Shown: positions 6,700 to 14,344 of the stretch, piece after piece | Layout of the letters: every line of letters begins with the position of its first letter | Position numbering within the stretch: the stretch's first letter is position 1 | Assembly (NCBI GenBank): GCA_945889565.1 | Contig: CAMDBZ010000011.1 | Span: forward strand, 1-17,018 | Direction of reading: 5' to 3' | Length of the DNA stretch: 17,018 nucleotides | DNA from: Thermoflexus hugenholtzii JAD2 | Lineage (GTDB): Bacteria > Chloroflexota > Dehalococcoidia > UBA2979 | Translations under genes and position numbers: made by a program | Notes under the pieces: model-generated | The model's input: only the letters and a program-made list of their open reading frames with translations | What the model was told of the DNA's origin: nothing | Databases searched by the model: none

Positions 6700-7146
6700 C
6701 TACGCGCGCTCGCGCAGCGACGGCACGCCCGTGCCGTGATAGCGACGCCGCACGCGCAGCCGCACGAGCGCACGCTCCGCCGCGAGCCGCGCACGCAGCA
6801 CATTCAGCGCCTCGGCGCCCGCGTACTGGCCGGCGAGGCGGCGCTGCGCGCGGTCGCGCGCCGCGTCCGCGCGCTCCTCGTTGATCTCGTCCGCCCGCTC
6901 CGCGGCGTCCGCAAGCACCGTCACGCGATCGTTCGCCACCTGCAGAAACCCGCCGAGCACCGCCATGCCGATGGTCTCGCCCGGGCACACCACCGTCAGC
7001 TCGCCGAAGCCGAGACTCGACATCAGCGCCGTGTGGCTCGGCAGGATCGTGATCTGCCCGTCCGCTGCCGGCACGATCAGGCGCAGCACGTCGTCACGCT
7101 GCAACACCGTGCGCTCCGCCGTCACGACCGTGAGCGACAGCGGCAC
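6700..7146 (-). CDS. atpC: F1Fo ATP synthase subunit epsilon
   Basis: The 148 aa subunit of the F1 central stalk links gamma to the c-ring and can inhibit ATP hydrolysis. The N-terminal beta sandwich (residues 1-85) is typical: LTVVTAERTVLQRDDVLRLIVP, DGQITILPSHTALMSSLGFGEL, and GGFLQVANDRVTVLADAAERADEI. A helical C-terminal domain follows, with DAARDRAQRRLAG, and it ends in a short basic tail. The start is GTG 7146, separated from the atpD stop by a single base, so translation is probably coupled. It is the last of the nine atp genes. Confidence 0.97.
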   Translation of the reverse strand: MPLSLTVVTAERTVLQRDDVLRLIVPAADGQITILPSHTALMSSLGFGELTVVCPGETIGMAVLGGFLQVANDRVTVLADAAERADEINEERADAARDRAQRRLAGQYAGAEALNVLRARLAAERALVRLRVRRRYHGTGVPSLRERA

Positions 7147-7147
7147 G

Positions 7148-8548
7148 CTACGCCCCCTCCGCCATCGTCCGCGCCTTCTCGACCGCCTCGTCGATGCCGC
7201 CCACCATGTAGAACGCGCTCTCCGGCAGCGCGTCGTGCCGACCTTCGAGGATCTCCTTGAACCCGCGCACGGACTCCGCCACCGACACGTACCGTCCCGG
7301 CGTCCCCGTGAACTGCTCCGCCACGAAAAACGGCTGCGTCAGGAAGCGCTGCACCCGCCGCGCGCGCGCCACGATCGCCTTGTCCTCGTCCGCCAGCTCC
7401 TCGATGCCGAGGATCGCGATGATGTCCTGCAAGTCCTTGTACCGCTGCAGCGTCCGGATCACGCCGGACGCCACCGCGTAGTGCTCCTCGCCCACGATCA
7501 GCGGGTCGAGGATGCGGCTGTTCGAGGTCAGCGGGTTCACCGCGGGGTACAACCCCTGCTCCACCAGCGCCCGGTCCAGCGCCACCGTCGCGTCGAGATG
7601 CCCGAACGTCGTCGCCACGCCCGGGTCCGTGTAGTCGTCCGCCGGCACGTAGATCGCCTGGAACGACGTGATCGACCCCTTGTGCGTCGACGTGATGCGC
7701 TCCTCGAGCTCGCCGATCTCTGTCGCCAGCGTCGGCTGGTAGCCCACCGCCGAAGGCATGCGCCCCAGCAGCGCGGACACCTCCATGCCCGCCAGCGTGT
7801 AGCGGTAGATGTTGTCGATGAACAGCAGCACATCGCGGCCCTCGACGTCGCGGAAGTACTCCGCCATCGTCAGTCCGGTCAGCGCGATCCGCAGCCGCAC
7901 GCCCGGCGGCTCGTTCATCTGCCCGAACACCAGCGCCGTCTTGTCCAGCACGCCGGACGCCTGCATCTCGTGCCAGAGGTCGTTCCCCTCGCGTGACCGC
8001 TCGCCCACGCCCGCGAACACCGACAGGCCGCCGTGCTCCGTCGCCAGGTTGCGGATCAGCTCGGTGTTCACCACCGTCTTGCCGGTCCCCGCCCCCCCAA
8101 ACAGTCCCACCTTGCCGCCGCGCGCGAGCGGCGCGATCAGGTCGATCACCTTCACGCCCGTCTCCAGCATCTGCGCGGACGTCTCCTGCTCCGCGTACGT
8201 CGGCGGCCGTCGGTGGATCGGCCAGCGCAGCACCCCGTCCATCGAGGCGCCCGGGTCCAGCGGCTCGCCCTGCACGTTGAAGATGCGACCCAGCGTCTCC
8301 GGCCCCACCGGCACCTGGATCGGCGCGCCCGTGTCATTCGCCGTCGCGCCGCGCTGCAACCCGTCCGTCGAGTCAAGCGCCAGACAGCGCACCCAATTGT
8401 TACCCAGGTGCTGCTGCACCTCGGTCATCAACGTCTTGCCGCCCACGAGGTCGATCGACACCGCGTTGTAGATCTCGGGCAGCTCCCCGCTCGGGAACTC
8501 CACGTCCACTACCGTGCTGATCACCTGCCGCACGACACCGTTCGCCAT
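7148..8548 (-). CDS. atpD: F1Fo ATP synthase catalytic subunit beta
   Basis: The 466 aa subunit carries the catalytic nucleotide sites of F1. Visible are the Walker A loop GGAGTGKT (151-158), GERSREGND with the catalytic E183 and R184, the Walker B region DVLLFIDNIYRYT, the invariant LLGRMPSAVGYQPTLATE, PADDYTDPG, and an EELADED segment replacing the DELSEED lever. The Walker loop usually reads GGAGVGKT, and Thr155 is an uncommon replacement. FIDNIYRYTLAGME likewise departs from the usual FIDNIFRFTQAGSE. Everything needed for catalysis appears intact. The ATG start has GGAGG 7 nt upstream. It follows atpG by 46 bp and abuts atpC. Confidence 0.98.
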   Translation of the reverse strand: MANGVVRQVISTVVDVEFPSGELPEIYNAVSIDLVGGKTLMTEVQQHLGNNWVRCLALDSTDGLQRGATANDTGAPIQVPVGPETLGRIFNVQGEPLDPGASMDGVLRWPIHRRPPTYAEQETSAQMLETGVKVIDLIAPLARGGKVGLFGGAGTGKTVVNTELIRNLATEHGGLSVFAGVGERSREGNDLWHEMQASGVLDKTALVFGQMNEPPGVRLRIALTGLTMAEYFRDVEGRDVLLFIDNIYRYTLAGMEVSALLGRMPSAVGYQPTLATEIGELEERITSTHKGSITSFQAIYVPADDYTDPGVATTFGHLDATVALDRALVEQGLYPAVNPLTSNSRILDPLIVGEEHYAVASGVIRTLQRYKDLQDIIAILGIEELADEDKAIVARARRVQRFLTQPFFVAEQFTGTPGRYVSVAESVRGFKEILEGRHDALPESAFYMVGGIDEAVEKARTMAEGA

Positions 8549-8594
8549 CTCGCAACCTCCCGCGCGCGCAGCGCGCTCTCAGCAGTTCGGGCCG

Positions 8595-9479
8595 CTAGGA
8601 ATCGAGCGCGGCCACGCCGCCCACGATGTCCAGCAGCTCGTTCGTGATCAGCTCTTGCCGTGCCTTGTTGTAGGTCAGCGTCAGGTCCGCCACCATCTCC
8701 TGCGCCGCGTCCGTGGCGGCCCGCATCGCCACCATCCGCGCGGACTGCTCGGACGCCGCCGCGTCCAGCACCGCCTCGAGAATCTGCATCTCGACGTAGC
8801 GCGGCAGCAGCGTCTCCAGCAGCCGCTCCGGCGACGGCTCGAACAGGAAGTCGACGCTGCCCGCAGCGGCGCCCTCCGGCGCGGTCACCGGCAGCACCTG
8901 CCGCAGCGTCGGCCGCTGCACCGCCGTGTTCACGAAGCGCTGGTAGCCCAGGTACACCTGGTCGATCTCCCCGCGCATGTAGTCGTCCATCACGATGCGC
9001 GCGATCGGCAGGATCTTGTCCATGCCCGGGTAGTCGCCAAGCTCCGTGAACTCCGCGAGCGAGGGAAACCCCGCGCGCCGAAAGAAGTCCCGCCCCTTGC
9101 GCCCCACCGTCACCACCGACACGCGCTCCACGCGTGGCTGATGCTCCAGCGCGAGCACCGCGCCCGCGCGATTCATGTTCGCGTTCAGCCCGCCCGCGAG
9201 CCCGCGATCCGCCGTGATGTGGATGAACGCAAAGTGCCGCACCGGCCGCTGCCTGAGCAGCGGGTGCAGCGTGTCCGGGTCCGCGCTCGCCGCGTACCCC
9301 GCCAGCTGCGCCAGCACGCTCCGCATCTGGTCCGCATACGGCCGCGACGACAGCGCCCGATCCTGCGCCCGCCGCATCTTCGACGCCGCGACCAGCTCCA
9401 TCGCCTTCGTGACCTTCGAGGTGCTCTCGACGGACCGAATGCGATCGCGGATCGCGCGTACTGCGCCGGCGCCTGCCAT
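8595..9479 (-). CDS. atpG: F1Fo ATP synthase subunit gamma
   Basis: The 294 aa rotor shaft of F1 is an alpha-helical coiled coil that turns inside alpha3beta3. The conserved N-terminal helix (IRDRIRSVESTSKVTKAMEL, then VAASKMRRAQ) and C-terminal helix (ARMVAMRAATDAAQEMVADL, then YNKARQELITNELLDIVGGVAAL) are intact. The central Rossmann-like domain contains HITADRGLAGGLNANM. Length is normal for the family. It starts at ATG 9479 and lies between atpA (70 bp upstream) and atpD (46 bp downstream), as in standard atp operons. Confidence 0.97.
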   Translation of the reverse strand: MAGAGAVRAIRDRIRSVESTSKVTKAMELVAASKMRRAQDRALSSRPYADQMRSVLAQLAGYAASADPDTLHPLLRQRPVRHFAFIHITADRGLAGGLNANMNRAGAVLALEHQPRVERVSVVTVGRKGRDFFRRAGFPSLAEFTELGDYPGMDKILPIARIVMDDYMRGEIDQVYLGYQRFVNTAVQRPTLRQVLPVTAPEGAAAGSVDFLFEPSPERLLETLLPRYVEMQILEAVLDAAASEQSARMVAMRAATDAAQEMVADLTLTYNKARQELITNELLDIVGGVAALDS

Positions 9480-9549
9480 CTACCGCCCCGCTCCGCGCTC
9501 GAACACGCTGCTCGCCATCACTCGCCGCTTCCCTGCGCCGACCGTCGCG

Positions 9550-11061
9550 CTAGTACGCGACCGTGCCCTTGAAGTTCGCGATCGCCGCGCGCAGCTGCTC
9601 TTCCTGCTCGGTGCCCAGTTGCCCGGACGTCTGGATCGCCTCCATCAGCCCGCTCGCGCTCGCGCGCAAGTACTCGTGCAACCCGCTCTCGAACGCCGCC
9701 ACCTTCTCCACCGGCACGTCGTCGAGGTACCCGCGCACGCCCGCGAACATGATCGCCACCTGCTCCGCCAGCGTCTGCGGCCGGTACTGCGGCTGCTTCA
9801 GCAGCTCCGTCAGCCGCCGCCCGCGCTCCAGCTGCTGCCGCGTCGCCGGGTCCAGGTCCTCCGTGCCGAACTGCGCGAACGCCTGCAGCTCGCGGAACTG
9901 CGAGAGGTCCAGCCGCAGCGTCCCCGCCACCGACCGCATCGCGCGCGTCTGCGCCGACCCGCCCACGCGCGACACCGAGATGCCGGGGTTGATCGCCGGC
10001 CGCTGGCCCGCGTTGAAGATGTCCGCCTCGAGGAAGATCTGCCCGTCCGTGATCGAGATCACGTTCGTCGGGATGTACGCCGACACGTCCCCGGCCTGCG
10101 TCTCGATGATCGGCAGCGCCGTGATCGAGCCGCCTCCGTGCGCCGCGTCGAGCCGGGCCGCGCGCTCCAGCAGCCGCGAGTGCAGGTAGAACACGTCGCC
10201 GGGGTACGCCTCGCGCCCCGGCGGCCGCTTGAGCAACAGCGAGATCTGGCGGTACGCCCACGCATGCTTCGTCAGGTCGTCGTAGACGATCAGCACGTCC
10301 TTGCCCTGCTCGAGGAAGTACTCCGCCATCGCGCAGCCCGCGTACGGCGCAAGGTACTGCAGCGCCGCCGACTCCGACGCGCCCGCCACCACCACGATCG
10401 TGTGCGCCATCGCGCCGTGCTGCTCGAGCGTTGCCACCGTCTGCGCGACCTTCGCGTCCTTCTGCCCGATCGCCACGTACACGCAGATCAAGTCGCCGCC
10501 GCGCTGATTGATGATCGTGTCGAGCGCGATCGCCGTCTTGCCCGTCGAACGGTCGCCGATGATCAGCTCGCGCTGCCCGCGCCCAATCGGCACCATCGCG
10601 TCGATCGCCTTGATCCCCGTCTGCACCGGCTGGCTCACCGACTGCCGCGACACCACGTCCGGCGCGATGCGGTCCACCGGCAGCCGCTCCGTCGTCGCCA
10701 GCGGCCCGCGCTCGTCGATCGGCTCGCCGAGCGGGTTCACCACCCGTCCGATCAGCGCCTCGCCCACCGGCACGGACGCCACCAGCCCCGTCGTGCGCAC
10801 CTCCGCGCCCTCTTTGATCGCCACGTAGTCGCCCAGGATGATCGCGCCGACCGTCTCCTCTTCGAGGTTCAGCGCCAGCCCGCGCGTGCCGTTCGCGAAC
10901 TCCACCAGCTCCGAGGCCATGCACTGCCCCAGCCCGTGGATACGCGCGATGCCGTCGCTCGCCTCGATCACCGTGCCCACGTTCGTCGTCCCCACGGCCG
11001 TGTCGAAGCCCTGGATCTGCCCCTTCAGGATCGACGCGATCTCTTCCGCGCGGATGGCCAT
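9550..11061 (-). CDS. atpA: F1Fo ATP synthase subunit alpha
   Basis: The 503 aa subunit holds the noncatalytic nucleotide sites and supplies the arginine finger to the catalytic beta site. The P-loop is GDRSTGKT (169-176); most alpha subunits have GDRQTGKT. SVSRVGGSAQTRAM carries the arginine finger equivalent of E. coli Arg376. PAINPGISVSRVGG, DLSQFRELQAFAQFG and QVAIMFAGVRGYLD are all typical. The N-terminal residues 1-25 (AEEIASILKGQIQGFD) are the part that binds delta. The ATG start at 11061 has GGAGG 8 nt upstream. It is located between atpH and atpG. Confidence 0.98.
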   Translation of the reverse strand: MAIRAEEIASILKGQIQGFDTAVGTTNVGTVIEASDGIARIHGLGQCMASELVEFANGTRGLALNLEEETVGAIILGDYVAIKEGAEVRTTGLVASVPVGEALIGRVVNPLGEPIDERGPLATTERLPVDRIAPDVVSRQSVSQPVQTGIKAIDAMVPIGRGQRELIIGDRSTGKTAIALDTIINQRGGDLICVYVAIGQKDAKVAQTVATLEQHGAMAHTIVVVAGASESAALQYLAPYAGCAMAEYFLEQGKDVLIVYDDLTKHAWAYRQISLLLKRPPGREAYPGDVFYLHSRLLERAARLDAAHGGGSITALPIIETQAGDVSAYIPTNVISITDGQIFLEADIFNAGQRPAINPGISVSRVGGSAQTRAMRSVAGTLRLDLSQFRELQAFAQFGTEDLDPATRQQLERGRRLTELLKQPQYRPQTLAEQVAIMFAGVRGYLDDVPVEKVAAFESGLHEYLRASASGLMEAIQTSGQLGTEQEEQLRAAIANFKGTVAY

Positions 11062-11117
11062 CTAGCTGTCCTCCCTCGCCGTGAGCGGCGCATCCAGCGA
11101 GTCGTTGTGCGCCACGA

Positions 11118-11666
11118 TCAGGCGCGGCCCTGTTGCAGGCGCTCGCGCAACATGCGCAGGCGCGTCCGCGTCGACCCATCGATCAACCGATCGCCCAGCC
11201 GGATCACCGCGCCCCCCAGGAGCGAAGGATCCACCACCACCTCCAGCGCGATCGTCTTGCCGGTCTGTCGGGCCAGCCGCTCCTGCACCTGCGCGCGCGA
11301 CGCGTCGTCCAGCGGCACCGCCGTCCGCACCTCCGCGCGCTGCACGCCGCGCTCCTCGTCCCACAGCTCGCGCACGTACGACGCGATCGACGGCCCCAGC
11401 GCCAGCCGGCCCTTGCGCCGCAACAGCCGGAACAGGTTCAGCTCGTCCCCGCTGATGCCCGGCACCACCGCCCGCACGATCGAAGCGAACCGCTCGTCTG
11501 TCATGCCGTCGCCCTGCAGCGTCGCCACAAAGCTCGCCTCGGACGTCAGCGCCTCCAGCCCCTCCGACGCGGCCAGCCAGCGCTCCATTGCGCCCTGCTC
11601 GCGCGCCAGCTGCAGCATCGCCAGCGCATAACGCCGCCCCGCCACGTCCCGCGCCAGCGTCGCCAC
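11118..11666 (-). CDS. atpH: F1Fo ATP synthase subunit delta
   Basis: The 182 aa peripheral-stalk subunit connects the top of F1 to subunit b. The family pattern is clear: ARRYA-like AGRRYALAMLQLARE at the N-terminus, a helical bundle to about residue 105, and the C-terminal signature VDPSLLGGAVIRLGDRLIDGS that defines the delta/OSCP family. The start is GTG 11666, only one codon after the atpF stop and in the same frame, so translation by the same ribosome after termination is likely. It is followed 56 bp later by atpA. Confidence 0.96.
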   Translation of the reverse strand: MATLARDVAGRRYALAMLQLAREQGAMERWLAASEGLEALTSEASFVATLQGDGMTDERFASIVRAVVPGISGDELNLFRLLRRKGRLALGPSIASYVRELWDEERGVQRAEVRTAVPLDDASRAQVQERLARQTGKTIALEVVVDPSLLGGAVIRLGDRLIDGSTRTRLRMLRERLQQGRA

Positions 11667-11669
11667 CGG

Positions 11670-12302
11670 CTAGTTGCCCCGCCCGAGGTCCGCGTTCACC
11701 AGCACGTCGTCGATCAGCCGCTGGTGCGCCTGCCGGTCCAGCGACTGGTCGATCACGCGCTCCGCCGCCGCGATCGTCAGGTCCGCAAACTCGCGACGCA
11801 GCTGCTCGATCGCCTGATCGCGCTCCTGCGCCACTTCCTCGCGCGCCCGCGTCACGATCTGCTCCGCGTCCGCCCGCGCGCGCGCCTCCAGCTCTTCGCG
11901 CAGCCGCGCCGCCGCGTCCTGCGCCCGCTGCGTCGCCTCGCGACCCTCCGCACGCGCCTGCTCCATCACGCGCCGCGCCTCCGCCTCGCTGTCCGCCGCC
12001 GCCGAGGCGGCCTGCGCCGCCCGATCGATGCCCTCCTGGATGCGCTGCTTGCGCTCATCCAGCACCTTCAGCACGCGCGGGTACAGGAAGATGCGCAACA
12101 CCACCAGCAAGATCGTAAAGTTCACCAACTGCTGGATCAGCCCTGGCAGGCTGAAGCCCAGCGCCGGCAGCCCGCTCACTTCCTCCTCGGCCGCCGCCGC
12201 CACCATCGGCAACGCCGCGACCGCCACGCCCGCCGCGAGCGCGCCGAGCCGCAGGCGCACACGCCGAGAACGCTGCCCACGCACGTCGTGCTCGCTTCGC
12301 AT
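11670..12302 (-). CDS. atpF: F1Fo ATP synthase subunit b with signal-peptide-like leader
   Basis: The 210 aa peripheral-stalk protein is longer than the usual roughly 160 aa. Residues 1-38 form a basic n-region (RGQRSRRVRLRLG), a hydrophobic core and an Ala-rich end (MVAAAAEEE), resembling a cleavable signal peptide. The normal b-subunit body follows: one membrane helix at about 51-74 (LPGLIQQLVNFTILLVVLRIFL), YPRVLKVLDERKQRIQEGID, and a long charged coiled coil of heptad type that binds delta at its end. The start ATG 12302 has GGAG 9 nt upstream. It lies between atpE and atpH. The leader implies an N-out membrane helix after cleavage, as is usual for b. Confidence 0.95.
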   Translation of the reverse strand: MRSEHDVRGQRSRRVRLRLGALAAGVAVAALPMVAAAAEEEVSGLPALGFSLPGLIQQLVNFTILLVVLRIFLYPRVLKVLDERKQRIQEGIDRAAQAASAAADSEAEARRVMEQARAEGREATQRAQDAAARLREELEARARADAEQIVTRAREEVAQERDQAIEQLRREFADLTIAAAERVIDQSLDRQAHQRLIDDVLVNADLGRGN

Positions 12303-12365
12303 CGCGTTCGCTCCGCTCGCGACGCGCGCCGTCAGCCGGCGCGCGTCGCACGTTCCCCGTGCCGC

Positions 12366-12713
12366 CTAGAAGACGAACCCGATCAGGATCGCCACCACCA
12401 GCGCGTAGATGCCGATGGCTTCGGTGAACGCGATCGCGAGAATCATGTTCGTCTGGATCGCGCCTGCCGCCTCCGGGTTGCGCCCCAGTGCCTCCATCGC
12501 CTTCCCGCCGAGCAGGCCGATGCCGATGCCCGGGCCGATCGCGCCCAGCCCCATCGCGATCGCCGCCGCGATGTACTTCATCGAGTCGGACGTGAACTCG
12601 TTGTCCGCCCCCGCCGCCTCCTGCGCCCCCGCCACCCCCGTGGCCGCCAGGAGCATCGCGCCCCCCAGCAGCCCCGCCGTCAGCACACGCCGGGCGATCA
12701 TGCCAGCCGTCAT
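12366..12713 (-). CDS. atpE: F1Fo ATP synthase subunit c with N-terminal signal peptide
   Basis: The 115 aa subunit forms the rotor ring. The mature-like part starts near residue 45 and has two helices: the glycine-rich GLGAIGPGIGIG, then the polar loop GRNP (77-80), then AIAFTEAIGIYALV with the ion-carrying E98. No Gln in helix 1 and no Ser or Thr after E98 match the Na+ site, so H+ coupling is predicted. Residues 1-30 (MTAGMIARRV, a hydrophobic core, VAGA before QE) look like a cleavable signal peptide, which most bacterial c subunits lack. The leader start at ATG 12713 has AGGAAGGGA 9 nt upstream, while the internal Met45 has no such site, so the leader is probably real. It lies between atpB and atpF. 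Confidence 0.95.
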   Translation of the reverse strand: MTAGMIARRVLTAGLLGGAMLLAATGVAGAQEAAGADNEFTSDSMKYIAAAIAMGLGAIGPGIGIGLLGGKAMEALGRNPEAAGAIQTNMILAIAFTEAIGIYALVVAILIGFVF

Positions 12714-12782
12714 CCCTGTCAATCCCTTCCTGCCGGCACGGTCGCGAACGCGTACCCGAGCCGCTGCCCCCCGCACCCGCTG

Positions 12783-13892
12783 CTAGTGATGCCCCTCGCC
12801 GGCCGTCTCGTGCTCACCACCCCCGTGCATCGCCACCGCCGTCTGGGCAAACACCAGCGTCAGCATCGCGAACACGAAGGCCTGCACCAGGCCGACGAAC
12901 AGCTCTAACCCGAAGAAGATGTCCACCAGGACGAACGGCACCAGGAACGTCATCATCGTCAGCAGTACCTCGCCCGCGAAGATGTTCCCGAACAACCGGA
13001 ACGTGAACGACACCACCCGCGACAACTCCGACAGCAACTCCAGGAACCCGACGAACACGTCGATGATCCCCATCGGGTTACCCCGCAGCAGCCCGCCAAA
13101 GTTGAAGAACTTCTTCAGGTAGCCCGGCCCCAGCGTCGTCAATCCCCAGAACTCCACGAAGATGAACGAGAAGATCGCGAGCGCCATCGGCGCGTTCACG
13201 TCCGTGTTCACCGAGCGGAACCACGGCGCGAGCAGCCCGGACGTGCCCTCCGGCGCCGCCTCAGCCTCCTCGGCCGCCGCGAGCACCGTCCCACCGCCGC
13301 CCGCCGCCGCCGACACCGCTGCCCCCGCACCCGGCGCGCCTGCCGGCGGCAGCGCCCCATGGCCGGCCGGCTCCGCCGCCTGCGCCGACGCGCACTCCGT
13401 ACCCTCGCACTCGTCCGGGCCCACCGGGATGTACGCCATGTCCAGCCCGAGCACGCTCATCTGCTTGAAGTACACCTGCTTCTCGCCGTGTCCCGCTTCC
13501 GGCTTGCCGATCACCATGTTGAACGGCAACAGCCCGAAGTAGTTCGACACCAGCACGTAGAAGAAAATCGTCGCCACGAGCCCGAAGAACCGCCGCCCGT
13601 TCTGCTCCCCCGCCACGCTCACCACGATGCCGTAGAACCCGGAGACCAGCGCCTCCACCGCCCCGCTGAAGCCGGACGGCACCACGGACATGTTGCGCCC
13701 CGCGATAATCGCCACCGCGCAGATCAGCGCCACCACGAACCACGACGTGAACATCGTGTTCGTCACCCCGAGCGGCCCGATGTCGAAGATGTGCTCGGGC
13801 GCCACGATAATCACCGGCGACGGCCCCTTGACGAACAAGAAGCCGACGATCATCAGCGCCAGCACACCGATCGCGATCAGCCAGCCGCGCAT
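12783..13892 (-). CDS. atpB: F1Fo ATP synthase subunit a with long Ala/Gly/Pro-rich insertion
   Basis: The 369 aa membrane stator forms the two proton half-channels against the c-ring. The essential region SFTFRLFGNIFAGEVLLT contains R299 (E. coli Arg210) and E308; Q337 lies in GLVQAFVFAMLTLVF. Helices are visible at about 3-21, 48-65, 102-125, 235-252, 275-290, 300-325 and 328-352. Typical a subunits are roughly 230-310 aa. The excess is residues 130-227, a low-complexity Ala/Gly/Pro/Glu-rich segment with a close Cys pair (C162, C167), inserted between two membrane helices. The C-terminus is His-rich (HGGGEHETAGEGHH). The start ATG shares its A with the TGA of the preceding atpZ/I gene. Confidence 0.96.
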   Translation of the reverse strand: MRGWLIAIGVLALMIVGFLFVKGPSPVIIVAPEHIFDIGPLGVTNTMFTSWFVVALICAVAIIAGRNMSVVPSGFSGAVEALVSGFYGIVVSVAGEQNGRRFFGLVATIFFYVLVSNYFGLLPFNMVIGKPEAGHGEKQVYFKQMSVLGLDMAYIPVGPDECEGTECASAQAAEPAGHGALPPAGAPGAGAAVSAAAGGGGTVLAAAEEAEAAPEGTSGLLAPWFRSVNTDVNAPMALAIFSFIFVEFWGLTTLGPGYLKKFFNFGGLLRGNPMGIIDVFVGFLELLSELSRVVSFTFRLFGNIFAGEVLLTMMTFLVPFVLVDIFFGLELFVGLVQAFVFAMLTLVFAQTAVAMHGGGEHETAGEGHH

Positions 13893-14164
13893 CAGCGACC
13901 TTCCCCGCCGCCCGGGCGGCCCGTCCGCGCCAGCACTTGCTGGAGCTGTCGATACGCTCCGTAGAACCCCAGCAGCAGCCCCAGCACCAGGAACACCAGC
14001 GTCAGCACCGGCGCGCTGTCAAACTGCCCGTCCAGCCACCGGCCCAACAGCGTCATCGCGACGATCGAAGTCGCGAGATAGCTGCCGATTCCGACCAGCC
14101 CAAACGCCGGTGAGTTCCAGATGAGTAACCGCCCCCCGGGGACGAACCGGGCGGACTCTAGCAC
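13892..14164 (-). CDS. AtpZ/AtpI-family two-helix membrane protein of the ATP synthase operon
   Basis: The 90 aa protein has two predicted transmembrane helices, at about 21-44 (FGLVGIGSYLATSIVAMTLL) and 52-73 (PVLTLVFLVLGLLLGFYGAY). The GRWLDGQF turn between them is typical of the AtpI/AtpZ (ATPase_gene1) family. Such proteins help assemble the c-ring or transport Mg2+/Ca2+ and are encoded first in many atp operons, exactly as here. The start is GTG 14164, the only suitable codon before the homologous region; the Shine-Dalgarno is weak. Its TGA overlaps the atpB ATG by one base. Whether it belongs to AtpI or AtpZ cannot be decided by eye, so no symbol is given. Confidence 0.85.
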   Translation of the reverse strand: MLESARFVPGGRLLIWNSPAFGLVGIGSYLATSIVAMTLLGRWLDGQFDSAPVLTLVFLVLGLLLGFYGAYRQLQQVLARTGRPGGGEGR

Positions 14165-14186
14165 GCGCCCCGCGGGCGATCAACAC

Positions 14187-14204
14187 TTGTGACTGCCTGC
14201 ACGA
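14187..14204. promoter_or_regulatory. Candidate Rex operator upstream of the ATP synthase operon
   Basis: TTGTGACTGCCTGCACGA matches TTGTGAA-N4-TTCACAA at 11 of 14 positions, with 6 of 7 in the left half. It lies 23-40 bp before the atpZ/I start, where a repressor could block transcription. Elsewhere in the 180 bp gap (14165-14344) I see a TTGACG without a matching -10 and a short hairpin (GCCGCC 14283-14288 with GGCGGC 14294-14299). No full promoter is evident. Confidence 0.35.
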
Positions 14205-14344
14205 ACGCCGCGCGCTGCGCCACGTCGCGCGCTGCCCGCCGCGCCAGCGGGGTACCGAACAACGAGGCACCTGACCTTCGTCGCCGCCGGAGGGGCGGCC
14301 ACCGTCAATCGCTCTCGCACCCGCCGCCCGTCCCGGCGAGTGAC

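Noticed and set aside
12366..12713. Na+-coupled c-ring
   Set aside because: Helix 1 lacks the Gln and helix 2 lacks the Ser/Thr next to the ion-binding Glu that make up the Na+ site, so H+ coupling is more likely.
12714..12776. Earlier start for atpE at 12776
   Set aside because: The extra 21 residues are Arg-rich and overlap the atpB stop region; the strong ribosome site lies before ATG 12713.
9175..12908. Long plus-strand frames antisense to atpA, atpH, atpF and atpE
   Set aside because: They are shadows of confirmed atp genes, with compositions dominated by Arg, His and Pro or by Ser and Ala, and no recognisable domain.
14019..14270. A minus-strand frame of 83 codons overlapping the atpZ/I gene
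   Set aside because: It is out of frame with the two-helix AtpZ/AtpI protein and carries no motif.
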